The notes below the pieces were generated by a model. It did no database searches and was not told where the DNA came from. It saw nothing but the letters and a program-made list of their open reading frames with translations. The position numbers and the translations under genes were made by a program. Of a stretch of 37,321 nucleotides of DNA, positions 16,994 to 25,567 are shown piece by piece. This stretch comes from a virus. Within the stretch, counting starts at the first letter, position 1. Each line of letters begins with the position of its first letter. The stretch spans positions 1 through 37,321 of the IMG/VR virus record IMGVR_UViG_3300030328_001723. The stretch is one strand, 5' to 3'.

Positions 16994-17010
16994 TTTGATC
17001 TCCTATTCTC

Positions 17011-17274
17011 TTATCTTCTTTTTAATCCTAACTTCTCCATTAGGCTTTTGTTTTCTTCTTCAAGCTTCTGTATATGCTGCGATTCCATCCCTTCAACACT
17101 AGCAGTTAACACAGTAACTTTGTTTTCCAAATCTTTAATTCTTCTCCCTTGTTCTGCAAATTTCATTTGAGCTTGATACCAAGAGCCTGTAACAATGGCA
17201 ATTAAAATACCTGCCTTAATTAATAAAGCTATACTAATATGTATTTCACTATCTGCATTAATCCCTTTTGCCAT
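17011..17274 (-). CDS. Membrane-anchored coiled-coil protein, paralogue A
   Basis: 87 residues: membrane helix around 14-31 (IALLIKAGILIAIVTGSW) and a C-terminal coiled coil (RIKDLENKVTVLTASVEGME onward). It resembles the protein encoded immediately upstream (17258-17533) in layout and in details such as S-x-x-ISxxxLIxA, G-xWY/G and R-I/RI--xE, so the two look like a tandem duplication. It may be a holin or inner-membrane spanin subunit; this is inference. Confidence 0.6.
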   Translation of the reverse strand: MAKGINADSEIHISIALLIKAGILIAIVTGSWYQAQMKFAEQGRRIKDLENKVTVLTASVEGMESQHIQKLEEENKSLMEKLGLKRR

Positions 17275-17533
17275 CTCTTAGCCTCATAATTTCTTCTTCT
17301 ATTCTTTGAATCTTTTCATCCTGCCTAACATCTGAAGGAATAGGAAGATTTTGCATAGCTTTCATTTCTTTTATGCTTTGCTCATTGCTAGCAGCTTGAT
17401 GTTCTACAAATTGAATCCTGGTATTTAATTGACCGTAACCCCATACCATAGCTCCTATTAATCCAATAGCTTGGATCAGCATTGGCAAGCTTATATTCAA
17501 GCTAGAACTCTCACTTAGAAGTTTTGATGCCAA
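17258..17533 (-). CDS. Membrane-anchored coiled-coil protein, paralogue B
   Basis: 91 residues with the same plan as its downstream neighbour: a short Ser-rich N-terminus, a membrane helix at about 15-33 (LPMLIQAIGLIGAMVWGYG) and a charged helix ending MRLRDGKRD. Overlaps both neighbours (17 and 23 bp), so expression is tightly linked. Lysis-related role inferred from topology and location. Confidence 0.6.
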   Translation of the reverse strand: MASKLLSESSSLNISLPMLIQAIGLIGAMVWGYGQLNTRIQFVEHQAASNEQSIKEMKAMQNLPIPSDVRQDEKIQRIEEEIMRLRDGKRD

Positions 17534-17744
17534 TAGAGTCTCCTATTATATTATTAATATCCATCAAAAGACTATCTGCTTCAAACATTACTTCTGTCAT
17601 TTCAGCATTTAATTCGTCTATGCTTTTCCCAAAATAAAATTCTTCAGAACAACTTGCTACCACTATAGATGTTACAGTAATAAAACAAGCCATATAAAAT
17701 CCTATATAGAATCTGTCAATTTTACTTAGGAATCTTTTCACCAA
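17511..17744 (-). CDS. Small lipoprotein, possible outer-membrane spanin
   Basis: 77 residues. A basic N-terminus and hydrophobic stretch (FYMACFITVTSIVVAS) are followed by Cys in the context VASC, a good lipobox. The mature part is acidic and short (ELNAEMTEVMFEADSLLMD). A short lipoprotein overlapping a membrane coiled-coil gene is the classic arrangement of an o-spanin with its i-spanin. The pairing is inference and would imply a Gram-negative host. Confidence 0.55.
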   Translation of the reverse strand: MVKRFLSKIDRFYIGFYMACFITVTSIVVASCSEEFYFGKSIDELNAEMTEVMFEADSLLMDINNIIGDSIGIKTSK

Positions 17745-18187
17745 GGCACTCCATTACCTTTTGTAACCGCAGGTGGATTTTCTTGTGCATCTATTTGAGC
17801 TGCAATATTATCTTCTTTAGCTTTTACACCATCTTCTCCTAATCCAGCCTTTACCCACCCAATAACTGTATCTTCTGTTAACTTATCGTATTCAACAAAA
17901 TCTACACTAGACCAAGGGTTTTTAGCTTCTACTTTAGCTACCTTGACATCTCCTACTTTTGCTGATATGTTCTCTAACATTTTATCATCTTTTGTGTATA
18001 AAACTTCTTCTACAGCTTCTACTGTTTCAACGTCAAAATTTATACTTGTATTATCGCTTGCAGAATACTCTTTATCTCCAACTGTTTTAGTATCTAAAAC
18101 GCTGTAATCTACTTTATAAACAACTTTATCTTTACTATCTTTAGATAATAAATATTTTAAACTATTTATTTTCCATGTTGCTGCCAT
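17738..18187 (-). CDS. Hypothetical protein, possibly DUF7936-like
   Basis: 149 residues. It starts with ATWKINSLKYLLS and contains beta-hairpin-like KVVYKVDYSVLDTK, then an acidic helical C-terminal half with DTVIGWVKAGLGEDGVKA. I recall similar proteins near fibre genes in marine phages; the DUF name is from memory. AGGAG lies about seven bases before the ATG. Likely a tail- or fibre-associated protein, inferred by place. Confidence 0.6.
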   Translation of the reverse strand: MAATWKINSLKYLLSKDSKDKVVYKVDYSVLDTKTVGDKEYSASDNTSINFDVETVEAVEEVLYTKDDKMLENISAKVGDVKVAKVEAKNPWSSVDFVEYDKLTEDTVIGWVKAGLGEDGVKAKEDNIAAQIDAQENPPAVTKGNGVPW

Positions 18188-18201
18188 TTTAATCTCCTTA
18201 T

Positions 18202-20874
18202 TTATTTAATAAACCACAGCTCTACTGTGTCTGATATATCTTTCATTTTAATCCAGTTACTTGCTACTGGCTGACCTTTTGTAATTTCTACTTGTCCTAA
18301 CAATCCGACTATATTCCATTCATCTCTATCTTCTCTTGGAATATAAGTTTTACTTTCATCATAATCTGGATTTAGTTTATTTCTCATTAATTTGTTGCCA
18401 TTTTCATCTACTGATTTAACTGTTGCATTATCTGGCACTACTACATCAGATGGAATTTTATCAGTATGATATTGAATATCATTATTTGAACCATCTTCAT
18501 TTTTACCATCAATCCATTCAGTTACAGTATATTCTTCCGTAATGGCTGAACCATAATCATCTGTTAAATATTTTTTATTCCATTTACTCCAAGCATTATT
18601 TCCAAGGACACTTGCTGTCCCATAAGGTCTTATAACGCCTAATGGAATATCTCCATCTTCACAAGCAACAATTTTTTCTTCATCAAGTTTTACTGTTGTT
18701 CCAACTGTGATAGCTGAACCATCTTTGCTTTCAAAATATTCTGCATAGTCAGAGGTTGGTGACGAATAAGCGTTATCGCCTTGAGTGCTTCCATCTCCTT
18801 TTAGATTATGCTTTTCATCGCTTTGACCAGATACATATGTTCTTAAAAATTTATAAGCACTTGTTGCATCTCTTGTAACAACTAATTCTTGAACAACGCC
18901 ACCATAATCACTTTTAGTTGCATGAGCTTTAAAGGCTATACCAGCAGCATCTTGAATAGCATAAACACAAATAGCATCTAAAGCAGCATCATTATCATTA
19001 GTGATAGCAACTAACTTTCTCCCAGCCGTAGAGTTTGAATTTGAATATAAATGAGCAACGTATCCATCTGTTAATGAACTGCTTCTTATGTCAAGAGCAT
19101 GACTTACTTGAGCTGCGCTATCAATATATATAGCAGAATTGTCCCCATTTTGGTCAATTTCAAAACCATACTGTGCTTGTGCTTGGACAAGCTTTATCCC
19201 TTTGTCGCCACTTAGAACACCGTCAATAGATAACTTCGCTTCGCTTGGGTCGTTATCGCCAATTCCCATATTTCCATCGCTATTTATTCTCACTCTTTCA
19301 GTACCAGTACCAGTCTGAAAAGTAATAAATCCACCATCAGTTGATGGAGTTGTTCCTAAGTATAATTGTTTATTATTATAATTCCATTGTAAAATAGCTC
19401 CTGTACTATCTGATGCAGAGCCCATTTGAAAACCATTCCAATTTGCATCAGGAGCAAGGGTTGCGATAGTGCAATTATCGTCATCTTCAACTACAAGCCT
19501 TGTATCTGAATGAGCATCTACTGAACCTGCGCTACCTGCCGAAATGTGCACTAAAGTGTCTGGTGCGTCTATTCCAACACCCACTCTTCCATTATTACGA
19601 ATTACAAACCTAGTGTTAAAAGATACTGCTGAGTCATCACTAGCTGCACTAGCATTGTAATATCTTAAATGACCATCATCATTTATTTCCATCAGTCCTA
19701 CTTCGCTATTTCCTATATGCTCCCATCTATCATTTGTATCATCAAAATAACAATTATTTCCCCAAAATGCTTGTGAATTAGTAATAGCAGTTCCTCTTCC
19801 TCCAAAAAAAGCACCAGTTCCAGCTTGTAGAACCTTAAAATTATTAGCAGTATCCCAAACTTCGGGAGTTACACCTATACCTACATTTCCAATGCCGTCT
19901 ATCAACATTCTTAGAGTGCCTGTTAAGGTTGTATGGTCGGCTGATGTAAAAAATTGAATTAACTCAGCAGAATTGTGGTCACCTGAACCACCACCTATCT
20001 GAACATTGCTTGTAGAATTGTCATTATACATTCCTATCATTCTAACATCTTGTTCACCGCTATCATTATGTTGAGAAACAATACCTGTGCGCTGTGTAGT
20101 ATTGTCAGAATCAGTATCGGTAAGCTTTATCTGGGCATAATCAGTACCACCAACTATCTCAAGGTGAGCTGAAGGAGACCCAGTTCCAATACCAACATTT
20201 CCAGAACTACCTTCGACAAATAAGGCATGAGTTTTACTTGAGGCAGCTTCAACACGAAAATCCATGTCAACACCAGATTCATTGATTGCAAATTCTGTAT
20301 CATCAGATTTAAATCCAATTACAGAACTACCACCTTTTATTATAGATTGTATCAGTCTTGAATCTTCTGTTCCGTCTGAAGCATCTATTATAACTCCCTC
20401 TAAATTTGCATATGTAACATCTTGACTGTTATCATTTCTTCCTCTAAACTCTACTCTTCCAATAGAATCACTATCTGCTGGTGAAGATGAATTTCTATAT
20501 AACACTAAATCTGGTGCATTATCAGCTCCAGTATTTGTATTTTCTATTAATACTTGATCAGTTGCTCCACTTCCTACCATTTTTACCGCACCATTCATTT
20601 CAATAGTGGTTGCATTTAATTCTATTTCTGTATCAGATACTAAGTCTAAAACTCCATCCGCTGATTGATGTATGTATGAAGCATTATCACCAAACTCTAA
20701 ACGGTTTGTACTAGTCATCATTAAAGCATCGGTAGCTATTGTAAATCCAAAAGTAGTACCATTGTCTCCATCCTTTACAGATACATGGGTAGTTCCGTTA
20801 CCACCACCATCCGCATCTACATGAAGTAATTGTTCGTAACTAGCAGCTATAGTTTGTCCATTTAAACTTGCCAT
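18202..20874 (-). CDS. Tail spike/appendage with C-terminal Peptidase_G2 autoproteolytic domain
   Basis: 890 residues. The first 700 are beta-rich with repeated NVGIGTGSPSAHLEI, NVGIGVTP and NMGIGDNDPSEAKLSI-type motifs typical of phage appendage shafts. The last ~190 residues match the intramolecular chaperone Peptidase_G2 of podoviral neck appendages: SPTSDYAEYFESKDG, an IPLGVI strand, then LNPDYDESKTYIPREDRDEW and VGLLGQV. This domain trimerises the spike and cuts itself off during folding. The protein probably binds the host receptor. AAGGA lies before the ATG. The domain call is strong; the receptor is unknown. Confidence 0.85.
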   Translation of the reverse strand: MASLNGQTIAASYEQLLHVDADGGGNGTTHVSVKDGDNGTTFGFTIATDALMMTSTNRLEFGDNASYIHQSADGVLDLVSDTEIELNATTIEMNGAVKMVGSGATDQVLIENTNTGADNAPDLVLYRNSSSPADSDSIGRVEFRGRNDNSQDVTYANLEGVIIDASDGTEDSRLIQSIIKGGSSVIGFKSDDTEFAINESGVDMDFRVEAASSKTHALFVEGSSGNVGIGTGSPSAHLEIVGGTDYAQIKLTDTDSDNTTQRTGIVSQHNDSGEQDVRMIGMYNDNSTSNVQIGGGSGDHNSAELIQFFTSADHTTLTGTLRMLIDGIGNVGIGVTPEVWDTANNFKVLQAGTGAFFGGRGTAITNSQAFWGNNCYFDDTNDRWEHIGNSEVGLMEINDDGHLRYYNASAASDDSAVSFNTRFVIRNNGRVGVGIDAPDTLVHISAGSAGSVDAHSDTRLVVEDDDNCTIATLAPDANWNGFQMGSASDSTGAILQWNYNNKQLYLGTTPSTDGGFITFQTGTGTERVRINSDGNMGIGDNDPSEAKLSIDGVLSGDKGIKLVQAQAQYGFEIDQNGDNSAIYIDSAAQVSHALDIRSSSLTDGYVAHLYSNSNSTAGRKLVAITNDNDAALDAICVYAIQDAAGIAFKAHATKSDYGGVVQELVVTRDATSAYKFLRTYVSGQSDEKHNLKGDGSTQGDNAYSSPTSDYAEYFESKDGSAITVGTTVKLDEEKIVACEDGDIPLGVIRPYGTASVLGNNAWSKWNKKYLTDDYGSAITEEYTVTEWIDGKNEDGSNNDIQYHTDKIPSDVVVPDNATVKSVDENGNKLMRNKLNPDYDESKTYIPREDRDEWNIVGLLGQVEITKGQPVASNWIKMKDISDTVELWFIK

Positions 20875-20893
20875 AATTTATTCCTTATAAAAT

Positions 20894-21013
20894 TTAACCT
20901 GTGTGTTCATCCCACTTAACATTATCTTCTTCCCAATCAAGTTGAGATATGTTCCATATAACATCATATATTTGTCTTAAAAAATTTGCACTTGTTCTAA
21001 ACCATGTAATCAT
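20894..21013 (-). CDS. Very small hypothetical protein
   Basis: 39 residues, aromatic and acidic (MITWFRTSANFLRQIYDVIW, ending DWEEDNVKWDEHTG). Its ATG at 21013 overlaps the stop of the spike-base gene as TAATG, the same coupling used throughout this operon, and it fills the gap before the appendage gene. Function unknown. Confidence 0.5.
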   Translation of the reverse strand: MITWFRTSANFLRQIYDVIWNISQLDWEEDNVKWDEHTG

Positions 21014-21897
21014 TATTTAAATACTATAATATTAGATGCTGTTGTTCCTGTTGCATAAATTTTTTCTACCATTATAGGTAATAATTGACCAGACGCAACA
21101 TTATTTAATGTAACCGTTCCTGTACCGCTACACATATCTACTTTAAGATTACCACCAGTTCCAACCCAAACTGCATAAAAGGGTTCATTTGCTAAATCAT
21201 TAGTATCGTGTGGAGTAACATCTTGAGCAGTATCATAAAACATATTGCCTAAATGTGTATTTGATGCTTCTGTAGCAGTTTTTATATCATTAGTATCTGA
21301 ATCTATAGTACCAAGTAAAACTTCCATTGCAGCAGCATCTACTTTTATAGCATTAGTATCAGCATCAATTCCTGTTAATAGGGTCTCTTGTGCGTTTGCT
21401 GTTGTTTCTAATGTATCTAACTTGGAATTAGTAGATGTTATTAATGTTTCTATTGCATCTGCGTCAATTTTAATTGCATTTGTATCTGCATCAATACCAG
21501 TTAGTAACGTTTCTAATGCGTTTGCTGTTGTTTCTAATGTATCTAGTTTAGTGTTACTAGACGTTATTAAGGTTTCTAATCCATCTACATGTGATATTAT
21601 AGTGTCTTGTTTTGCTTCAGTAGATGCACCACTAGGTAAAGCACTCGAAAGAACATCTAATTGTAAATGTCCATCACTATCTACTAACGGAACGTAACTT
21701 GTACCACTTCCATCTTTAGTAGTATTACTAAATACCAACATACTGTCTTCAGCTTTGTCAGTATGCACCTCTATAGTTATATCTGATCCTTCTGTTTTAA
21801 GAGTTACGTTATCTATATCTACTTTTAACGCATCTTCTCCAGAGTTCAGAACTTTGTTTAGAACTTCTTTTGTTTGAAATTTTGGGAAACCAGCCAT
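21013..21897 (-). CDS. Spike-base-like protein with helical tandem repeats
   Basis: 294 residues. The N-terminus (1-90) is beta-type with the helix LPSGASTEAKQDTIISH. A central region repeats a 42-residue unit (KLDTLETTANA, ETLLTGIDADTNAIK) two and a half times, probably a trimeric coiled coil. The C-terminal domain (YAVWVGTGGNLKVDM, ASGQLLPIMVEKIYATGTTAS) matches phage spike-base proteins of the RCAP_rcc01079 type. It likely holds the appendage encoded next downstream. Domain identity by remembered pattern. Confidence 0.7.
   Translation of the reverse strand: MAGFPKFQTKEVLNKVLNSGEDALKVDIDNVTLKTEGSDITIEVHTDKAEDSMLVFSNTTKDGSGTSYVPLVDSDGHLQLDVLSSALPSGASTEAKQDTIISHVDGLETLITSSNTKLDTLETTANALETLLTGIDADTNAIKIDADAIETLITSTNSKLDTLETTANAQETLLTGIDADTNAIKVDAAAMEVLLGTIDSDTNDIKTATEASNTHLGNMFYDTAQDVTPHDTNDLANEPFYAVWVGTGGNLKVDMCSGTGTVTLNNVASGQLLPIMVEKIYATGTTASNIIVFK
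21318..21569. repeat. 126-bp in-frame tandem repeat within spike-base gene
   Basis: Two copies of a 126-bp unit coding for 42 residues; for example TGCGTTTGCTGTTGTTTCTA occurs at 21391 and again at 21517. A truncated third unit follows at the protein level. Limits are approximate. Slippage at such repeats can change shaft length. Confidence 0.8.
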
Positions 21898-21936
21898 ATT
21901 AAACTCCTATTACCTCCACCACCGTCTTAAAGACTA

Positions 21937-22368
21937 TTATCTTAAATCTGCTGGAAGCACCCTTCGTGGGGCTCCAGTTTTATCTCGCTTCTTCATACCA
22001 TATCTTTTAGTAAGCTCATTATATTTATTTTCATGAGCCCTAGCCATATTCATAGCAACAGAAGCAACATTGCCATCAGCTGTTGTACCAGCTTTATCTT
22101 GATACAATCTAAATTTTACATAATCAATCAAAGCAGTATGCATACTATTATCTATATCTGGAGTATCTGTTATGGCAGTAACAGCATTAGGCTCTCCAGT
22201 ATAATGTATTAATACTCCATTAGTTACTGCTTCATTGATAGGCTTATAATCTCCCAATCTTTGATGAACAGTATTTGAATCACTACCTTTTGTAGTAACA
22301 ATAGCAAGGTGATCCCCAGAAATATACCAAGCTATAAAATCTTCTGGTCTACTATAACTACTAGCCAT
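21937..22368 (-). CDS. Neck/adaptor-type structural protein
   Basis: 143 residues. It begins MASSYSRPEDFIAWYISGDH and has a helical C-terminal half (DYVKFRLYQDKAG, ARAHENKYNELTKRYGMKK). Proteins of this pattern occur beside adaptor proteins in short-tailed marine phages. Start overlaps the upstream stop (TAATG). Role inferred. Confidence 0.6.
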   Translation of the reverse strand: MASSYSRPEDFIAWYISGDHLAIVTTKGSDSNTVHQRLGDYKPINEAVTNGVLIHYTGEPNAVTAITDTPDIDNSMHTALIDYVKFRLYQDKAGTTADGNVASVAMNMARAHENKYNELTKRYGMKKRDKTGAPRRVLPADLR

Positions 22369-22676
22369 TAGTCTATATCCATTGTTTGTATTTCATTATT
22401 TAACAATCTAGGTATTTTTGTATAATCCCCAGATGAATCCATAAAGTCAACTCTATAGACCTTGTTTATTTCTACTCCAGAATTAGAATCGCTTAAAGTA
22501 TACCATTGTTGGTCTGCTACCGTAGTAAGCTTTGCATATTCTATTTTAGTATTATATTTACCAAGTTCCACAAGAGCTTCATTAATTAAGTTCATAATAT
22601 AAGTTTCTGGAGCTTCTGGAAAAGCTTGCCTTACTCTTGATATAATTTTTTTTACAGTTAATCCGTGCACAGCCAT
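22368..22676 (-). CDS. Head-tail adaptor-like protein
   Basis: 102 residues: an N-terminal helical part (KKIISRVRQAFPEAPETYIM, NLINEALVELGKYN) followed by beta strands (EYAKLTTVADQQWYTLSD, GVEINKVYRVDFMD). A helix plus 'Q-x-W-Y-x-L' strand is usual in phage adaptor and tail-connector proteins that sit under the portal. Coupled at both ends by TAATG overlaps. Role inferred. Confidence 0.6.
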   Translation of the reverse strand: MAVHGLTVKKIISRVRQAFPEAPETYIMNLINEALVELGKYNTKIEYAKLTTVADQQWYTLSDSNSGVEINKVYRVDFMDSSGDYTKIPRLLNNEIQTMDID

Positions 22677-22879
22677 TAGTCAGAATCCTTTCCAAGTAGA
22701 CCTATTTGATTCCAGGCTCTAGTTTCATCTTCCCAGCTATCACTTATATCTCTAAAAGACCCAGGTATTATAAAATTAACCGTAGTCGGTAAGGTAACTG
22801 GCAAAAAACTTGGATTAGTATTTAATGTTACCAAAGTAAAGTTAGGAGAACTATTTAAAACTACTGGAGTAAGAGCCAT
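22676..22879 (-). CDS. Small structural protein
   Basis: 67 residues, rich in Thr, Asn and Pro with alternating hydrophobics (PNFTLVTLNTNPSFLPVTLP), hence beta structure, then an acidic/Trp segment (DSWEDETRAWNQ). Coupled to both neighbours by one-base overlaps. Probably a small virion component; no family recognised. Confidence 0.6.
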   Translation of the reverse strand: MALTPVVLNSSPNFTLVTLNTNPSFLPVTLPTTVNFIIPGSFRDISDSWEDETRAWNQIGLLGKDSD

Positions 22880-23373
22880 TATGCATCATCCAATATTGCA
22901 TATACTAATAATTTTACATCATTGCCAATAGCAATAGCTGTTAAATCAGCTGTGTCTGGGGTTCCAGACATTCTTCCCCACCAAACTTCTCCTGGATTTA
23001 ATTGCAAGTTACCAGTAGCTGCAGCTGCTGCTGTACTATCTGTAAAATTAAAGTGGACTACTTCACTTGCCGCACTTGCAGTTGTTCCATCTGACCTAAA
23101 ACCAGAGTGTTTTAAAACTATAAACTCTACTTTATCACTACTAGCTGTCCTAGTAGGACTAAGACCGCTAACATTTGAACCATTTGCATATCCTATGTCA
23201 GCTGGTATAATTACCTCACTAGAGGTATCTATATCTATAGAATAAGAAATCCATTTACTAGTATCTCCTGCTCCGTCTGCTATTTCGTGTGTAATACTTC
23301 CACCAACTGCTACCTTTATATCTTCTGGTAATACTGAAGCTGAAACATTTACAGATGCTTTATCTGCCGCCAT
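22879..23373 (-). CDS. Beta-sandwich virion protein
   Basis: 164 residues, Ala/Ser/Thr-rich with beta strands (KWISYSIDIDTSSEVIIP, VEFIVLKHSGF, LNPGEVWWGRMSG, VKLLVYAIL). Composition and location between neck proteins suggest a virion surface or decoration protein. No catalytic motifs. Function inferred only. Confidence 0.6.
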   Translation of the reverse strand: MAADKASVNVSASVLPEDIKVAVGGSITHEIADGAGDTSKWISYSIDIDTSSEVIIPADIGYANGSNVSGLSPTRTASSDKVEFIVLKHSGFRSDGTTASAASEVVHFNFTDSTAAAAATGNLQLNPGEVWWGRMSGTPDTADLTAIAIGNDVKLLVYAILDDA

Positions 23374-23377
23374 ATTA

Positions 23378-24979
23378 TTATCCTCTCATTATCTGAATAC
23401 CTTTATCGTAATCAGCTTGTAATTTTGCTTGTTGTTGTTGATACCACCCATATTCTGTGCCATCAACATTTAATCTTAATTGAATTTCATTTCCATACGC
23501 AGAAGCTATGCTTAACTTAGATTGAATTTCGTTTGCATATCCAGTTGCTGCATTAATATATCCAGAAGCTACTCCTCCTTGAGCACCAACTTGTGCTAAT
23601 CTTTGAGCTACTTCATTTCCATAAGCTTGAACTTCTGACACAGCAACTCCAGTTATTGATATAGAAGACTGAAATTCTTGTAATTTTTGATTTAAATTTT
23701 GTTGATATTCAGAAATATCTTTATTTACTTCTAATGAAAATTTATTTAATTCAGTAGAAAACTTTTGTAATTTATTATTATTGTCAGCTATAATATCTTC
23801 TAACTGTTTTGCTGCATTTTGCAAATTCAATGACTGATCTTGTTGCTTATTAAATTGTGCTAAGGAGATCTCAGTTCTAAATTTTTCTAGCTCAGCTTGC
23901 ATTTCTTGATTAACTCTAGTTACCTCTTCTTGAAATTCCATTTGGTATCTAGCATTTTCTTTATTAAACTCAGCCTGTTCATTAGATAGTTTTAAATTTG
24001 CTTCAGATATTTGAGACTGACTAATATCATTAGCTGCACCTACTAATTCTATATCCTCATTGCTTAGCTCAGAAATAGCCTTGCTTACAGAAGTTGCAAA
24101 AGTTTGTTTTGTGAAACTTGGAGCATTACTACTAATATCTATTTTTGAAGGAACCTCTATAGCTCCAACAATTAAAGCATCTTCATTTGTAGCATCAGAA
24201 TAACTAGCCGTAGAAATACTTGGAACGCTTGGAGCAACAGCTGTTATATTTAAATCTTCTAGTACTAAAGCGCTTGGAGTTGCTGTATTTATTTTACCAG
24301 CTGCAGTTGTCATAGCTCCTAAAGCAGTATCTATACTAGTGTCTACATTAGTAACAGTTTCAGCTATTTCTACAACAGCTGCATCTATTTGAGTATTAAT
24401 TGAATCTGCTATTGTGAGTGTTTCATCTATCTCTGAATTAATAGCAGTTAGGGCAGTTGAAATATCTGAATTACTATGCAAAGAATTCATATTTTGTTGT
24501 AATGCTTTTATGGCTGCATACAACGTAACAAGGTATTCATACTCATCTGGGAAATTAGTTATAGTGGATATTACGCTTGCATCTAAAGGAGCAGATTGAC
24601 TATAAGTAGGAACTGAAACCATCAAACCGTTTCCATTTGGAAATATATTTATCTTTCCATCTTGTATGTAATATACTGGGTCTGTATCGGTAGCAAATTC
24701 CATATCAGAAGAATCTTGTATTCTGCCTCTTTTACTTGCTAAAACTAATCGGCAAGGCTGGTCTATTGTACCATCATTTCTAAGTATATGAAGTATTTTA
24801 TGACCTTCGGATGTTGTAGTCCCATCAGTAACAGCAGTTTCTTCTGCAACTCTTTCCATTATAGCACGAGGCATAGCGTTTATAACTTCATTAGCACCTT
24901 CTGTTATAAAGGTATCTAACGCAGTCTCATCGGTAAACGTACCTACTAAATCTACTACTTGTGCACTAAAAGTTGCCAT
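23378..24979 (-). CDS. Neck/tail-fibre structural protein with long coiled coil
   Basis: 533 residues. The N-terminal ~165 residues form a mixed alpha/beta head (DTFITEGANEVINAMPRAIM, RIQDSSDMEFATDTDPVYYI, FPDEYEYLVTLYAAIKALQQ). The rest is mainly helical: two coiled-coil blocks (about 165-235 and 310-455) rich in Gln, Asn and Glu, and a C-terminal region with three AYGNE/GYANE motifs. It probably is a structural neck or fibre protein bridging capsid and tail. Only a weak ribosome-binding site (AAAGAGAT) is seen. Confidence 0.65.
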   Translation of the reverse strand: MATFSAQVVDLVGTFTDETALDTFITEGANEVINAMPRAIMERVAEETAVTDGTTTSEGHKILHILRNDGTIDQPCRLVLASKRGRIQDSSDMEFATDTDPVYYIQDGKINIFPNGNGLMVSVPTYSQSAPLDASVISTITNFPDEYEYLVTLYAAIKALQQNMNSLHSNSDISTALTAINSEIDETLTIADSINTQIDAAVVEIAETVTNVDTSIDTALGAMTTAAGKINTATPSALVLEDLNITAVAPSVPSISTASYSDATNEDALIVGAIEVPSKIDISSNAPSFTKQTFATSVSKAISELSNEDIELVGAANDISQSQISEANLKLSNEQAEFNKENARYQMEFQEEVTRVNQEMQAELEKFRTEISLAQFNKQQDQSLNLQNAAKQLEDIIADNNNKLQKFSTELNKFSLEVNKDISEYQQNLNQKLQEFQSSISITGVAVSEVQAYGNEVAQRLAQVGAQGGVASGYINAATGYANEIQSKLSIASAYGNEIQLRLNVDGTEYGWYQQQQAKLQADYDKGIQIMRG

Positions 24980-24982
24980 TTA

Positions 24983-25057
24983 TTAATATCTCTTTTTATT
25001 AGAAACTTTTTTTTTCTTTTTTTTGACTTTTTTCTTTTTTCCTGGATACCTTAGCAT
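24983..25057 (-). CDS. Tiny lysine-rich protein
   Basis: 24 residues: MLRYPG followed by long Lys runs and a KKRY end. GGAGGAAGG lies about ten bases before the ATG at 25057. Very short Lys-rich proteins ending in RY occur in marine phage late operons. It overlaps, in another frame, the alternative gene at 24999-25127; probably only one is real. Confidence 0.4.
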   Translation of the reverse strand: MLRYPGKKKKVKKKKKKVSNKKRY

Positions 25058-25127
25058 TTTCTTTTTTCCTTCCTCCAGCCATTGTGCAACTGGATACTGT
25101 TTTTAATCCTTTACCAAATCTACGCAT
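24999..25127 (-). CDS. Alternative small basic protein in overlapping frame
   Basis: 42 residues (MRRFGKGLKTVSS, then Lys-rich). Its ATG overlaps the stop of the zinc-ribbon gene at 25120, an arrangement suggesting coupling. The basic tail arises from the same A-rich DNA as the 24-residue frame, so coding evidence is weak. Confidence 0.3.
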   Translation of the reverse strand: MRRFGKGLKTVSSCTMAGGRKKENAKVSRKKEKSQKKEKKSF

Positions 25128-25326
25128 CAAACTTCCAAGCTCCGTCTCTCATCTTATCAATACTTTTTTGCCTATCCATAGTTCCAAATTCTATATCAGT
25201 TCTTTTAGCTATATCACTTCTCATAAAAGAATTTGTAGTGAACTTAGGAGCAGAGGCTCTCTTCCCACAAGACCTGCAGTAAAACCAATTTTCTTTATTA
25301 GGTTTATTGCAATGCTGACAACTCAT
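25120..25326 (-). CDS. Small zinc-ribbon protein
   Basis: 68 residues: SCQHCNKPNKENWFYCRSCG is a compact zinc ribbon (CxxC, 11 residues, CxxC), followed by a polar tail ending WKFDA. Similar short zinc-ribbon proteins are frequent in marine phage structural operons. It could bind DNA or stabilise a virion protein. One base separates it from the upstream gene. Confidence 0.65.
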   Translation of the reverse strand: MSCQHCNKPNKENWFYCRSCGKRASAPKFTTNSFMRSDIAKRTDIEFGTMDRQKSIDKMRDGAWKFDA

Positions 25327-25327
25327 A

Positions 25328-25537
25328 TTAAGAACCAGAAACTATCATAGTCATTACCCTTTCTCCGTTCATAGGAGAGTGAGTAACTGATATGATTTTA
25401 TTGTTAGTAGAGTCTAAGCCAACAATATAGTCATAGATATCTTTTGCTATATGCCCAGTAGCACTACTCTTATCACCACCTCTTGGGTCGTGAATAAATA
25501 CTTTTACATTTGTATTAGATGAATTATAATCAGCCAT
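25328..25537 (-). CDS. Small hypothetical structural-region protein
   Basis: 69 residues with beta-type segments (NVKVFIHDPRG, KIISVTHSPMN, ERVMTMIVSGS). AAGGA lies upstream of the ATG. It sits between the decoration-like gene and the zinc-ribbon gene. Function unknown. Confidence 0.6.
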   Translation of the reverse strand: MADYNSSNTNVKVFIHDPRGGDKSSATGHIAKDIYDYIVGLDSTNNKIISVTHSPMNGERVMTMIVSGS

Positions 25538-25567
25538 TTTATTTTCCTTATTTTAATTTAGGATGTT

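Noticed and set aside
21245-21697. 150-codon plus-strand frame
   Set aside because: Antisense to the spike-base gene; its apparent repeats mirror those of the real gene.
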